Source of the DNA: Azospirillaceae bacterium
GTDB taxonomy: Bacteria; Pseudomonadota; Alphaproteobacteria; Azospirillales; Azospirillaceae
Direction of reading: 5' to 3'
Assembly: GCA_028277115.1 (NCBI GenBank)
Contig: JANQHG010000146.1
Coordinates: forward strand, 1 to 39,624
Length of the DNA stretch: 39,624 bases
Shown: positions 17,248-26,564 of the stretch, in pieces
Layout of the letters: each line of letters starts with the position of its first letter
Position numbering within the stretch: the stretch's first letter is position 1
Translations under genes and position numbers: made by a program
The notes under the pieces: generated by a model
What the model was told of the DNA's origin: nothing
Databases searched by the model: none
The model's input: the letters and a program-made list of their open reading frames with translations, nothing else

Positions 17248-17541
17248 TCAGCGGCCGGAGACCCGGTCGATCTCCCGCGCCAGCGCGACGTCGCGCGCGG
17301 TCACCCCGCCGGCATCGTGGCTGGTCAGGGTGATGTCGACCCGGTTGTAGACGTTGGCCCACTCCGGATGATGGTTCCGGGCTTCGGCCAGCAGCGCGAC
17401 CCGGGTCATGAACGCCCACGCCTCGCTGAAATCGGCGAACCGGAAGCTCTTGGCGATCGCGTCGCGTGCCGCCTGCGGTTGCCAGCCGGTCAAGGTCGCG
17501 AGCGCCTCGCTGCGCTCCGGCTCGGTCAGCTTGGATGCCAT
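17248..17541 (-). CDS. phhB: 4a-hydroxytetrahydrobiopterin dehydratase
   Basis: This 97-residue pterin-4a-carbinolamine dehydratase recycles the pterin cofactor of aromatic amino-acid hydroxylases. It has the family's active-site signature [11 protein letters not shown], the preceding [11 protein letters not shown] helix and the [17 protein letters not shown] strand and helix. ATG 17541 has GGAGACG about 5 bases upstream; the longer frame to 17586 adds 15 non-homologous residues. It converges with the SDR gene (48-base gap). No phenylalanine hydroxylase gene lies in the window. Confidence 0.93.
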   Translation of the reverse strand: MASKLTEPERSEALATLTGWQPQAARDAIAKSFRFADFSEAWAFMTRVALLAEARNHHPEWANVYNRVDITLTSHDAGGVTARDVALAREIDRVSGR

Positions 17542-17720
17542 GTCGCGTCTCCTGGTCCGCATCGGTCTGGAGACAAGAGCTGGCATCGGCCCCGCGTCCG
17601 GTAAAGCCCGTGCGGGCCGACCGACCCGCCCGTGCTACACTTGCCCGGGTCGATGGCCTGGCGGCCGCGATGTGCCCGAACCCGAGCCGACACTCACCCC
17701 TTGCCGACCCCCTTGCCGAG

Positions 17721-18128
17721 ATGACCCAAGCGACCCGCCGACGGTTCACCACCCCGCCCAGCCTCACCGACATCGCCGCGCTGGCCGACGAGGCGCTGGC
17801 GACCGTGCCGGACGCGCTGCTCGCCCATGTCGGCAATCTCGTGATCCGAGTCGAAGAGTTCCCCGACGAAGAGACCGAGCGCGAGATGGGTCTCGAGAGC
17901 CCGTTCGACCTGCTCGGCCTGTATCACGGGGTCGAATTGACCCGGCGCAGCGTCACCGACCCGCCGTCGGGGCCCGACATGATCTTTTTGTACCGGCGCC
18001 CGCTGCTCGACCATTGGTGCGAAACCGACGAGGACTTGGCGGATCTGGTACGCCACGTTCTGATCCACGAGATCGGCCACCACTTCGGCTATTCCGACGA
18101 CGACATGGCGCGGATCGAGGCGAGCTGA
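17721..18128 (+). CDS. Small metallopeptidase-like zincin
   Basis: This 135-residue protein carries HEIGHHFGYSDDDM near the C-terminus, the HExxH zinc motif with downstream Gly and acidic residues of the minimal zincin family (COG3824/DUF1025). FDLLGLYHGVELTRRS and DMIFLYRRPLLDHW are the other conserved blocks of that family. The start at 17721 (MTQATRRRFTTPPS) fits family length; ATG 17670 would add 17 residues. No signal peptide was seen, and no substrate is known for the family. Confidence 0.85.
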   Translation: MTQATRRRFTTPPSLTDIAALADEALATVPDALLAHVGNLVIRVEEFPDEETEREMGLESPFDLLGLYHGVELTRRSVTDPPSGPDMIFLYRRPLLDHWCETDEDLADLVRHVLIHEIGHHFGYSDDDMARIEAS

Positions 18129-18158
18129 CCCGGGCCCAAGCACCCGCGGTCGGTCGCG

Positions 18159-19493
18159 TCACGACACCGCCGCCTTGCCGGCCGGCGACAGCGGCCGGCC
18201 GATGCTGTGGTAGGCAAAGCCCTGCGTCAGCATGTCGGCAGGCTTGTAGATGTTGCGCAGGTCCACCATCACCGGGCGGTTCATCAGGCCCTTGATCCGG
18301 TTGAGGTTGAGGCTGCGGAACTCGTTCCATTCGGTCAGGATGACCACGCAATCGACCCCGTCGATCGCGGTATAGGCGTCCTGGCAATAGACCACGTCGT
18401 CGAGCAGCTTTGCCGCCTCGGCCATCCCGGCTGGGTCGTAGGCGCGCACCGTGGCACCGCTGCGCTGCAACTCAGGGATGATCGCAAGGCTGGGGCTGGC
18501 CCGCATGTCGTCGGTGTTCGGCTTGAAGGTCAGGCCGAGCACGCCGATCGACAAGCCGGCGACTGAGCCGCCGCACGCCCCGACCACCCGGCGCGCCATG
18601 TCGAGCTTGCGCTGCTCGTTGATCGCGATCACCGCCTCGATCAACAGCTGCGGCTGGCCGAGGTCGCGGGCCGACTGGGCGAACGCCTGGGTGTCCTTGG
18701 GAAAGCACGAGCCGCCGAAGCCGGGTCCCGGGTGCAGGAACTTCGACCCGATCCGGCCGTCGAGCCCGATCGCCCGGGCAACGTCGTGGACGTTGGCGCC
18801 CGCCGCTTCGCACAGGTCCGCCACCTGGTTGATGAACGAGATCTTCATCGCAAGAAAGCTGTTGGCGGCGTATTTGGTGATCTCGGCGGTCTCCAAGGTG
18901 GTGACCACGATCGGCACCTCGATCAGGTTGAGCGGTCGGTAGAGGCTGCGCAGGACCGTGATCGCGCGTTCGGTCTCCGCCCCGATCACCACGCGGTCGG
19001 GCCGCATGAAGTCGCTGATCGCCGAGCCTTCGCGCAGGAACTCGGGGTTGGACGCGATGTCGAAGGCGGCGGTCGGGTTGGTCTCGCGGATGATCTCCTC
19101 GAGCATGCGGCCGGTGCCGACCGGCACGGTCGATTTGGTCACGACCACGGTGTAGCCGTCGATCGCCTCGGCGATCTCGCGCGCCGCGGCGAACACGTAG
19201 CTGAGGTCGGCATGGCCGTCGCCGCGGCGGCTCGGCGTGCCGACCGCGATGAACACCGCCTCGGCCGCCGCGACCGCCGCGCGGGTGTCGGTGGTAAAGG
19301 ACAGCCGGCCGGCATCGCGGTTGCGCCGCACCAGATCCTCGAGGCCCGGCTCATAGATCGGGATCTCGCCGCGGTCGAGGCGGTCGATCTTGGCGGCGTC
19401 GCGATCGACGCACGCGACATCGACGCCGAACTCGGAAAAACAAGCACCCGACACCAGGCCGACGTAGCCGACCCCGATCATTGCGATGCGCAC
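18159..19493 (-). CDS. ugd: UDP-glucose 6-dehydrogenase
   Basis: This 444-residue enzyme oxidises UDP-glucose twice to UDP-glucuronate, a precursor of acidic exopolysaccharide and lipid A decorations. It has the NAD loop IGVGYVGLVSGACF, VTKSTVPVGTG, SNPEFLREGSAI, the substrate loop KYAANSFLAMKISFINQ, the catalytic Cys in GFGGSCFPKDTQAF and GLTFKPNTDDMRASP. The complete three-domain length is typical. ATG 19493 starts the first beta strand. It is divergent from the PhoD-like gene and ends 30 bases from the zincin gene (convergent). No other nucleotide-sugar genes are adjacent except the epimerase-like gene at 15388. Confidence 0.96.
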   Translation of the reverse strand: MRIAMIGVGYVGLVSGACFSEFGVDVACVDRDAAKIDRLDRGEIPIYEPGLEDLVRRNRDAGRLSFTTDTRAAVAAAEAVFIAVGTPSRRGDGHADLSYVFAAAREIAEAIDGYTVVVTKSTVPVGTGRMLEEIIRETNPTAAFDIASNPEFLREGSAISDFMRPDRVVIGAETERAITVLRSLYRPLNLIEVPIVVTTLETAEITKYAANSFLAMKISFINQVADLCEAAGANVHDVARAIGLDGRIGSKFLHPGPGFGGSCFPKDTQAFAQSARDLGQPQLLIEAVIAINEQRKLDMARRVVGACGGSVAGLSIGVLGLTFKPNTDDMRASPSLAIIPELQRSGATVRAYDPAGMAEAAKLLDDVVYCQDAYTAIDGVDCVVILTEWNEFRSLNLNRIKGLMNRPVMVDLRNIYKPADMLTQGFAYHSIGRPLSPAGKAAVS

Positions 19494-19834
19494 CGCTCCA
19501 CACTCCTTGGCGCCGGCCTGACCAAAGCGCGGGCCCTGGCCGTTCGCGCGGTCGGCCCCGCGCCAGGGCCGACACCGCCGGCCCCGCTCCCGGTCCGAGT
19601 TCTACCCGTGGCTCACCCGACCGTGCCAGTGCGGAATCATCGCGTCCGACCGGCACCGCCGCGCCGGTGACCGGTGGCCCGCCCCGCCCGCCCCCGTTCG
19701 TGCGACACCGCGGGCCGACCCGGTTGCGGATTTGGCCTGGCACCGCCGAACCCAACCGCCCTATGGTCCGCGAACGGCTTTCGCGGTCACCGCCGGACCA
19801 AATCTCCGCCGCGGCGCGGCGAGCAAGGACAGGC
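19494..19834. other. Divergent intergenic region ugd / PhoD-like gene
   Basis: These 341 bases are GC-rich with no convincing gene. One plus-strand frame is open into the phosphatase gene but is Arg/Pro-rich and non-homologous. A weak CTATGGTC element near 19761 lies about 70 bases before the phosphatase start; no firm promoter was found. Confidence 0.4.
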
Positions 19835-21310
19835 ATGGCAAAAGACCAGGCAGACCCAAGACCGGTGGTCGGTCCGATCCTGTTTTTTCGCGGCACGCAG
19901 GGGGATCGCTGGCGGCTGTCGGCGCTGTTCGTGCTCGACGGGTCGGCCGAGCCGTTCGATCTTCAGGTCGACGCCGTGTCGATGCCGGTGCCGCCGCGCC
20001 ATCTCGCCGGCTGGCGCAGCCTCCATGTCTGGCGGTTCGACTTCGCGGTCACCCGCGGCGAGCGCGACACCCCGGTCCGCTACGGGTTCGGCACCGGCGA
20101 CGGCTGGCAGACCATGGTCCCCGGGCGCAACATGCGGCCCCGGATCGCGTTCGTCTCCGGCGGCGGCGCCGGCCACCTCGCCGGCGCCCGGCGTGCCCGC
20201 GGCGGCGCCCACGAACGCTGGGTCGATCTCTTGCGCTGGCACGACACCCAGTCGCTCCATCTCCTGATCCACGGCGGCGACCAGATCTACGCCGACGATC
20301 TGTGGGATCGGGTGCCGGCGCTCGAGCCGTTCCTGGCCCAGCCGGTACCACAGCGGTTCATCATGCGGTTCAACCGCGCGATGGCCGACCAGCTGATGGA
20401 TTTCTACTTCCGGCTTTACTGCCAGACCTGGGCCCAGCCCGAGAGTGCGCGGGTGCTCGCCCGGATCCCGTCGATCATGATCTGGGACGACCACGACATC
20501 TTCGACGGCTGGGGGTCGCACTCCGATGTCGCCCAGGCGAGCCATGTCTCGCGCGGCATTTTCCAGGTCGCCCGCCGGCATTTTTCACTGTTCCAACTCG
20601 GCGCCGCGCTGCGTGAGCCGCCCGAGACGGTCTGGGGCGCGGTCAACGATACGTTTGCCCAGGGCTTCGTTCTCGGCGATCTCGGCATCCTGGTCCCGGA
20701 CCTGCGGTCGGAGCGGACCCAAAAACAGATCTTCGGGCCGGCGACCTGGGAGGCGCTGCCGCGCTGGGTGTGGCAGTTCAACGGCTGCAAGCAGCTGTTG
20801 GTGGTGTCGAGCGTGCCGCTCGCCTTCCTCAACGTCGCCTGGCTCGAGATCGGTTTGCGCCTGTGGCCGCGCCGGACCGCGCTCGAAGACGACTGCCGTG
20901 ACCAGTGGCGCAGCCCGCGGCATGTTCAGGAATGGCTGCGTTTGGTCGGCGTGCTCGGCGACTTCGCCTTGCGCAGCCGGTGCCGGGTCACCGTGCTGTC
21001 CGGCGACATCCACTTGGGCGGGCGCGGTGTGGTGCGCGGCGGTGGCGGCGAACTGTCGCAGCTGATCTCCTCGTCGATCGTCCACCCGCCGCCGTCGCGC
21101 CCGGCAACCTGGCTGGCCGAGCGGCTCGCCCGCTCGCCCGAGACGGTCGGCGACGACAACAGCACCGTCGAGTTGCTCGAGTTTCCCGAGCTCGGCCGCC
21201 GGTTCCTGCGTGCGCGCAACTGGCTCGACCTCAACTTCGACCGCCAGAGCCGCTTGGTCGCCCGCTGGCACGCCGCCGGTCGGGCCGAGCCGCTGACCAT
21301 GATTTACTGA
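19835..21310 (+). CDS. PhoD-like metallophosphatase family protein
   Basis: This 491-residue protein has the PhoD/metallophosphatase blocks HGGDQIYADDLWDRV (metal ligands, about residue 147), IMIWDDHDIFDGWGSH (about 212) and LSGDIHLGGRG (about 390). PhoD enzymes are Ca/Fe-dependent phosphodiesterases, but this subgroup has no signal peptide or Tat motif and probably works in the cytoplasm on an unknown phosphoester. The N-terminal 100 residues form a beta-rich domain (FFRGTQGDRWRLSALFVL). ATG 19835 has AAGGA 5 bases upstream. It is transcribed alone. Confidence 0.87.
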   Translation: MAKDQADPRPVVGPILFFRGTQGDRWRLSALFVLDGSAEPFDLQVDAVSMPVPPRHLAGWRSLHVWRFDFAVTRGERDTPVRYGFGTGDGWQTMVPGRNMRPRIAFVSGGGAGHLAGARRARGGAHERWVDLLRWHDTQSLHLLIHGGDQIYADDLWDRVPALEPFLAQPVPQRFIMRFNRAMADQLMDFYFRLYCQTWAQPESARVLARIPSIMIWDDHDIFDGWGSHSDVAQASHVSRGIFQVARRHFSLFQLGAALREPPETVWGAVNDTFAQGFVLGDLGILVPDLRSERTQKQIFGPATWEALPRWVWQFNGCKQLLVVSSVPLAFLNVAWLEIGLRLWPRRTALEDDCRDQWRSPRHVQEWLRLVGVLGDFALRSRCRVTVLSGDIHLGGRGVVRGGGGELSQLISSSIVHPPPSRPATWLAERLARSPETVGDDNSTVELLEFPELGRRFLRARNWLDLNFDRQSRLVARWHAAGRAEPLTMIY

Positions 21311-21705
21311 CCCGCCCCAACCTGACCCGAGCCCCGGGGCGTCGGCCGCTCGCCGGCCCGCCCCGAGTCGCGGCCGGATCGCCTCAAGAACGAACTGTGG
21401 CGCAAGTATGGCGCGAGAGCGGCGCAATGGTGGCGAGATCATGGCGGCCGGGACTCGTGACGCCAATGCCACCGGCAAAACTGCATAACGCTCTGAAAAG
21501 AAACAAGTTTATCTGGCCGTACCGCGGCACCGACAGCTGTACGCGTACGGCCGCGATGACAAACTGATTGACGCCGTGACCGTCCGTCCCGGACAACACG
21601 TACACCGGGGGTCGCGGACAAAAGATGCGACGAAATCCGGTCAAGCGAAAACAACGCCCGGGCGATGGCAGTCCAACGCCGGGCCGCAGGAGCGGGAGAC
21701 TGCGC
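21311..21705. other. Intergenic region before the lytic transglycosylase
   Basis: It has lower GC around 21480-21570. GGCCGTAC at 21515-21522 and GTACGGCC at 21545-21552 form an 8-bp inverted repeat with a 22-base loop that may terminate the phosphatase transcript or bind a regulator. A frame open from ATG 21625 joins the transglycosylase gene and is an alternative start for it. No other gene was found. Confidence 0.4.
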
Positions 21706-22341
21706 GTGACCGCAAAAACCTCAAGACCCTTAGCAGCCGTCGTGGTTTTGTTTCTAAGCTTTTTCGGGTGGGGCGACGCCGCCCGCGGTGAGAGCTGTCT
21801 CGAGCACATCGGCGCCGCCGAAACTCAGCTTGGCATTCCCAAGGGTCTTGTGCTTTCGATCTCTCTGGTCGAGAGCGCGCTCAACGGCGCGCCCTACCCC
21901 TATGCGATGAACGTGCGCGGCCGCACGATCTACGACCGGAGCGCGCGCGCGGCCGCGCGTCACCTGCGCGACCGCGCCGGTCGGCTCAACCGCCACATTT
22001 TCGTCGGTTGCATGCAGCTGTCGCTGACCTATCACCATCAGGCGTTCCAGCCGGTCGAGCGGATCATCGCGCCGCACGACAACGTCTGGTACGGCGCGCA
22101 GTATCTGCGCCGGTTGCACGGCCGGGTCGGGTCGTGGACCCGGGCGCTCCAACGCTACCAGGGCGGCACCCGGCGCCAGCAGTCGGCCTATGTCTGCAAG
22201 GTCTGGAACTATCTGGTGCGGCTGAACCCGGACAGCGCGCGATTGCTCGATGCCGGGCACTGCCGCCGGACCGAGGTGGTGATCGCCGCGGCGTTGCGCG
22301 GCCAGGCCGGCGTCACCCAGGTGGCAGCCAACCCGGAGTAA
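21706..22341 (+). CDS. Secreted lytic transglycosylase (SLT family)
   Basis: This roughly 211-residue protein would cleave peptidoglycan in the periplasm. A signal peptide (RPLAAVVVLFLSFFGW, cleavage near AARG-ES) is followed by the SLT fold: LGIPKGLVLSISLVESALNG with the catalytic Glu, then FVGCMQLSLTYH, WYGAQYLRRLHGRVGSW and LQRYQGG. The Gly-x-Met-Gln block and the VESAL block place it with VirB1/TrbN-like soluble transglycosylases. GTG 21706 is preferred (GGGAG 7 bases upstream and a good signal-peptide n-region); ATG 21625 would add 27 residues. No secretion system is encoded nearby. Confidence 0.85.
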   Translation: MTAKTSRPLAAVVVLFLSFFGWGDAARGESCLEHIGAAETQLGIPKGLVLSISLVESALNGAPYPYAMNVRGRTIYDRSARAAARHLRDRAGRLNRHIFVGCMQLSLTYHHQAFQPVERIIAPHDNVWYGAQYLRRLHGRVGSWTRALQRYQGGTRRQQSAYVCKVWNYLVRLNPDSARLLDAGHCRRTEVVIAAALRGQAGVTQVAANPE

Positions 22342-22360
22342 CCCGGCCCCTGCCGCGGCG

Positions 22361-22850
22361 ATGAACGACCGGCACGCGTTCCACGCCGGCACCTTCGGCG
22401 ACGCGCTCAAACATGTCGTGCTGACTTGAGTGCGTCGCCTATCTGACCGCCAAGCCGAAGCCGATCCGGGTGATCGAGACCCACGCCGGGGCGGGGGTCT
22501 ACGATCTGGACGGCCCGGAGGCGCATCGGTCGGGTGAGGCGGCGGCCGGGATCGGCCGCGTGCTCGACGCCGCCGACCCGGATCACCCGGCGATCGCCCG
22601 GTACCTCGACCTGGTGCGCGCGGCGCGTCCATGCGATGGTACCCGGGGTCGCCGTGGCTGGTCCAGGCGTCGCTTTGCCGGCGACCGCCGCGCGCCGCTG
22701 GCCCGACGGCCGGTTCGCCCTTGTGGTCCCCGATCAAGGAGCGGGCGTGGGTCTGGCGCCTGCACGAGCGGCTGATCGGCCCGGGTCTCGGCGAGATGAT
22801 CGCGCTCACGTTGCTGGTGCGGCCCGCGCCCCGACCGACCGGCGTTGCTC
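22361..22850 (+). pseudogene. rlmJ: Decayed 23S rRNA A2030 methyltransferase
   Basis: The start reads MNDRHAFHAGTFGDALKHVV, the RlmJ N-terminus, and then hits TGA at 22427. Homology continues in another frame with AYLTAKPKPIRVIETHAGAG (SAM-binding motif I). A further frameshift leads to WYPGSPWLVQA, then jumps directly to WSPIKERAWVWRLHERL and the C-terminal RPAPRPTG. About 100 codons between the YPGSP block and the (Y/S)PIK block are missing. The expected SGLLVVNPP end is lost where the dispersed repeat begins (22829). The cell must either lack this m6A modification or have another copy. Confidence 0.8.
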
Positions 22851-22882
22851 CGACCAAACGGAACGGTTCAACCGGATTTCGT
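22829..22882. repeat. Dispersed ~52-bp repeat, copy B
   Basis: Almost identical to 1025-1077 (one inserted T, one G-to-A change). It replaces the 3' end of the rlmJ remnant and lies 50 bases before the convergent SNF2 gene end. Like copy A it sits between convergent genes. Confidence 0.7.
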
Positions 22883-22932
22883 GTTGTTTCGGTTGGCTCG
22901 GTTTTTTGTCGACGGCGATTATCCGGTCACCG

Positions 22933-25900
22933 CTACGCCGACAGCGGCGCGAACAAAAGACTGAGATCTTCCTCGGTCAACCCGGTGCCGGTTCCGGCCT
23001 CCGGATCGAACAGCCCGTCGGCCAGCGCCTGCTTGCGCGCCTGCAGACCCAAGATCGCCTCTTCCACCGTGCCGACGGTCACCATCTTGTGGACGAACAC
23101 CGCCTTGTCCTGACCGATCCGGTGGGCCCGGTCGATCGCCTGGCGCTCGACCGCGGGGTTCCACCAGGGATCGTACAGGATCACCGTATCCGCCGCGGTC
23201 AGGTTGAGACCGGTGCCGCCCGCCTTGAGGCTGATCAGGAACACCGGCACCTCGCCCGCCTGGAACCGCGCAACCGGCGTCTCGCGGTCCCGGGTCTGGC
23301 CGGTCAGCTTGACATAGGTGATCCGGCGCGCGGCGAGTTCGTCCTCGATCAGGGACAGCATGCCGGTGAACTGGGAGAACAAGAGGATGCGCCGGCCGGC
23401 CGGCACCAGCGCCTCGACCAGTTCCAGCAACCGGGCGAGCTTGGCCGACGTCTTGACCGCCGCGGCCGCCCGCAGTTTCACCAACCGGGGGTCGCAGCAG
23501 ACCTGGCGCAGCTTCAAGAGGGCATCCAGGATGGTGATGTGGCTGCGCGCCAATCCCTTGGCGGAAATCTCGGCGCGCACCCGCGCGTCCATCGCCACCC
23601 GCAGGCTCTCGTAAAGGTCGCGCTGGGCGCCGCCGAGCTCGATCGGCTCGATGATCTCGGTCTTGTCGGGCAGATCGGCGGCGACCTCGCCCTTGGTCCG
23701 GCGCAACAGGAACGGCCGCACCCGACGGGCCAGCAGGCGTTGCCGGTCCTGGTCGCCACGCTTTTCGATCGGCACCCGGAACACCCGCTTGAACTGGCCG
23801 TGATCGCCCAAAAGGCCGGGCGCCAGGAACTGATAGAGCGACCACAGCTCGTCCAGATTGTTCTCCAAGGGCGTGCCGGTCAGGCACAGGCGGTGTCGGG
23901 CCTTAAGCTGCACGGCGATCAGCGCGGCCTGGGCCTTGGGGTTCTTGATCGCCTGGGCTTCGTCGAGAATCACCAGGTGCCAGTCCTCGGCCAGCAGCAC
24001 GTCCTTGTCGCGCGGCAGCAGCGGATAGGTGGTCAGCACCAAGTCGTGCCCGGCGATCCGGCCGAACCCGGCCTTGCGCCCGGTCCCCTGCAGGACCAGC
24101 ACCGACAAGGCCGGCGCGAACCGGGCGGCCTCGCGCCGCCAGTTGGCCATCAGGCTGGTCGGCGCGATCACCAGGCAGGGCCGATCGAGCCGACCGGCCT
24201 CCTTTTCCACCAGCAGATGCGCGAGCGCCTGCACCGTCTTGCCGAGCCCCATGTCGTCGGCCAGGACGCCGCCCATCTCGATGTCGCGCAGGAACTGCAG
24301 CCAGTCCAGGCCGTGCTGCTGATAAGGGCGCAAGCTCGCCCGCAGCCCTGCCGGGGGCGGCACCGGCGGGATGCCGGCGGGGTCACAGAGCCGCCGGCCC
24401 AGCTCCAACAGCCGGGTGTTGCCGACCCAGCGCAGCCCGGTCGCCGCCGCCGCCGCGGCCAACTCCGCAAGCTCGGCCAGCCGGGCCTGGCTGAACCGGA
24501 TCGTGCCGTCGGCCGCGATCCCCCCGACTCGGTAAAGGTCGTACAGCGCCGCCAGCAGCGGCCGGACCCGCTCCAGCGGCATGGGCAACACCCGTCCGGC
24601 ATCGAGCGGGACATAGAGCACCGAGGCCGGACCGGCCGCCAGCTCCGCCAGCGGCTCCAGGGTGCCGTCGTCGGGCAGGAGGCGCAGGATCGGCAGCAAG
24701 AGGGGCACCAGATCGACCCGCTCGCCGTCCACCGTCACGCCCAGCGACAGCCCGAACCAGTCGATGCCCGAGCTTTCCTGGTCGATCTCCGCCGACCAGT
24801 CATCCGCAGGCTCGGCCAGCACCTGCGGGATGCTGTCGTCGAGGGTGACCCGCCAGCCGGCGGCGCGCAGGCGCGGTACCTCGCGATCCAGAAAGCGGAA
24901 CAGGCCGGTGAGCGGGGGCATCGTCACGCCGCCCGAGTCATCGGTCTCGACGTCCAGCCAAAGGTCGCCCGCCGGCACCTGCCCGGGACGCTCCACGTCG
25001 GCCGCCGCGAACCCGCACGCCTTGAGCGTCTCCCAGGCCTCCCGTTCGGCGGCACGCTGGCGCGGAACACTGATCAGGGTGCCGTCGTCGAGCCTGTTCA
25101 CGGCCTCCCGGGGATCGTTGGGCGGCAATTCGGTGCCGTCATACGCGAAGCTGAGCCTGGCGACCGCGTGATCCGGGGGCAGGAGGTCATCGATCTCGTC
25201 GTCGTCCGGCCAGCCGTCGTCGATCGGACCGTCTTCGATCACCGGATCCGCGGGCTCGAGCGTAAGGTGCAGACAGGGAACCGGCGGGACCGGCCGGACC
25301 ACGGTTTCCCGGACCGGGACCGGCCGGAGGGCGGGCTGGTTCGGAAACCGGCGCGCGATCGCGTCCGTCAAGGCCGCCGCCTTCTGGGGCGAGACGACGG
25401 GGGCTGCGGCCAGCGCCGCGGCAACCGGCGCGGGCAGGCCGGTCTCCACGGGGCCGCACGCGCCGCCGGCCGGGTCGAGATAGCGGAACGGCGAGAAGGG
25501 CAACAGGACCTCGTTCCCGGTGCCGTCTTCCAGCTGGAACTGGAAGCGCTGGCGCCCCTCGGTATCGCTGGTCCAGCCCGGCCGGGCCCGCCGCGGGGGG
25601 CCGGCGGTCACGACCGGGCCCTTGAGCGTCTGCCAGCGACAGCGGCCGGTCGCCACGATCGCCTCAAGCAGACGGTTGCCCATGTCGCCGGCCAGCGCAT
25701 ACGCCCCGGTGGGGTAATAGGGGCCATGAACCGCCGCCAAGCTGCGCATGATATACAAGTCACTGGAACGCAGGTATTTCGCCAGTCCGCAATTATTCGC
25801 GAAATTGGCCAATCTCAATCCCTTGGCCGTGTTCCGATTGAACTCACCGGACTTGCGCAATTGCACCGACACCGGTTCCACCGCGGGGCATCGTCCCAGT

Positions 25901-26427
25901 TTACTGAAGGTTTGGATCGACAGGCAGTAAATCAGCCGATGTCGGACATCTGCCGGATAGGCCTCAGGATCCGAGGCGTCGACGGCTTGGTCGAGCGTGG
26001 CGAGCCATTGGCCGATCTCGTCCGGCGGCGCGGGCGGCAGCGGTGTCGGGCGCGGCGGTGTCGGGCGTGGTGGTGTCGGGCGTGGTGGTGTCGGGGAGCT
26101 CGCGCGTCCCTGGACGGGCACAGGTCCCCGCTCCAGGGCGGCAAACAGCACCGCGACGACATGCTTGCAGTTGGCCCCCGCCGGGCATGAGCAGTGACCG
26201 TTGAACACCGGCGTGTGTCCCGGACGTGGGGCGCGGCTGGTCGGCAGGACCGCCACTTTCACCCGGTAGGGCTTGCCCGTCGAACCCTGGACTTCGCCGA
26301 ACAGGGTTGCCCCGTCGTTGCTGATGGCGAGCGAGCGGACCCGACCCCCGGAGAGATAGGCCCGGCCGTTGCGGAGGTGAGCCGTCGGGAACGACCTGCC
26401 GACGTCGATCGGGGAGAAAGCGACCAT
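22933..26427 (-). CDS. SWIM-zinc-finger SNF2-family helicase
   Basis: This 1164-residue protein has a SWIM zinc finger (HCSCPAGANCKHVVAVLF, about residue 75) near the N-terminus, then a proline-threonine linker. A long middle region contains a weakly conserved RapA/HepA-type accessory segment. The C-terminal two-lobe SNF2 ATPase has motif I DDMGLGKTVQAL, motif II DEAQAIKN, motif III TGTPLENNLDELWSLYQF, LLFSQFTGML, LKAGGTGLNLT and motif VI DRAHRIGQ. Such bacterial Snf2 proteins translocate on double-stranded DNA and are thought to remodel protein-DNA or RNA polymerase complexes. ATG 26427 is chosen because homology starts at MVAFSPIDVGRSF; the frame is open to 26568. No associated nuclease or methylase gene is seen. 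Confidence 0.93.
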   Translation of the reverse strand: MVAFSPIDVGRSFPTAHLRNGRAYLSGGRVRSLAISNDGATLFGEVQGSTGKPYRVKVAVLPTSRAPRPGHTPVFNGHCSCPAGANCKHVVAVLFAALERGPVPVQGRASSPTPPRPTPPRPTPPRPTPLPPAPPDEIGQWLATLDQAVDASDPEAYPADVRHRLIYCLSIQTFSKLGRCPAVEPVSVQLRKSGEFNRNTAKGLRLANFANNCGLAKYLRSSDLYIMRSLAAVHGPYYPTGAYALAGDMGNRLLEAIVATGRCRWQTLKGPVVTAGPPRRARPGWTSDTEGRQRFQFQLEDGTGNEVLLPFSPFRYLDPAGGACGPVETGLPAPVAAALAAAPVVSPQKAAALTDAIARRFPNQPALRPVPVRETVVRPVPPVPCLHLTLEPADPVIEDGPIDDGWPDDDEIDDLLPPDHAVARLSFAYDGTELPPNDPREAVNRLDDGTLISVPRQRAAEREAWETLKACGFAAADVERPGQVPAGDLWLDVETDDSGGVTMPPLTGLFRFLDREVPRLRAAGWRVTLDDSIPQVLAEPADDWSAEIDQESSGIDWFGLSLGVTVDGERVDLVPLLLPILRLLPDDGTLEPLAELAAGPASVLYVPLDAGRVLPMPLERVRPLLAALYDLYRVGGIAADGTIRFSQARLAELAELAAAAAATGLRWVGNTRLLELGRRLCDPAGIPPVPPPAGLRASLRPYQQHGLDWLQFLRDIEMGGVLADDMGLGKTVQALAHLLVEKEAGRLDRPCLVIAPTSLMANWRREAARFAPALSVLVLQGTGRKAGFGRIAGHDLVLTTYPLLPRDKDVLLAEDWHLVILDEAQAIKNPKAQAALIAVQLKARHRLCLTGTPLENNLDELWSLYQFLAPGLLGDHGQFKRVFRVPIEKRGDQDRQRLLARRVRPFLLRRTKGEVAADLPDKTEIIEPIELGGAQRDLYESLRVAMDARVRAEISAKGLARSHITILDALLKLRQVCCDPRLVKLRAAAAVKTSAKLARLLELVEALVPAGRRILLFSQFTGMLSLIEDELAARRITYVKLTGQTRDRETPVARFQAGEVPVFLISLKAGGTGLNLTAADTVILYDPWWNPAVERQAIDRAHRIGQDKAVFVHKMVTVGTVEEAILGLQARKQALADGLFDPEAGTGTGLTEEDLSLLFAPLSA
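26041..26100 (-). repeat. Four 15-bp tandem repeats coding a PTPPR linker
   Basis: A 15-bp unit (core GGTGTCGGGCG on the plus strand) repeats four times and encodes successive PTPPR pentapeptides in the linker between the SWIM finger and the rest of the SNF2 protein. Unit number could vary without breaking the frame. Confidence 0.8.
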
Positions 26428-26503
26428 GGGCACGGGCCTATCTTTTGCGATCTGCTGCACCCAATCTACAAGATGTGGGGGTGCATGGCAACGCACGATC
26501 GCG

Positions 26504-26543
26504 AGGGGGTCCGCCCCCTGACCTTGGGGGCGCCGGCCCCCAA
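26504..26543. terminator. Two GC-rich hairpins upstream of the SNF2 gene
   Basis: AGGGGG/CCCCCT (26504-26519) and TTGGGGGC/GCCCCCAA (26524-26543) are perfect short-loop hairpins. They lie just downstream of the trkH remnant's stop codon (minus strand) and upstream of the SNF2 start, so they probably once terminated trkH. Similar G-run/C-run blocks occur at 28105-28235. Confidence 0.5.
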
Positions 26544-26564
26544 AATCCGGCGCCGACCGCCGGC

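Noticed and set aside
22534..26190. A 1218-codon open frame on the plus strand opposite the SNF2 gene
   Set aside because: High GC keeps the antisense frame open. Its product is Gln/Arg/His/Asp-rich with no family, while the minus strand shows all helicase motifs.
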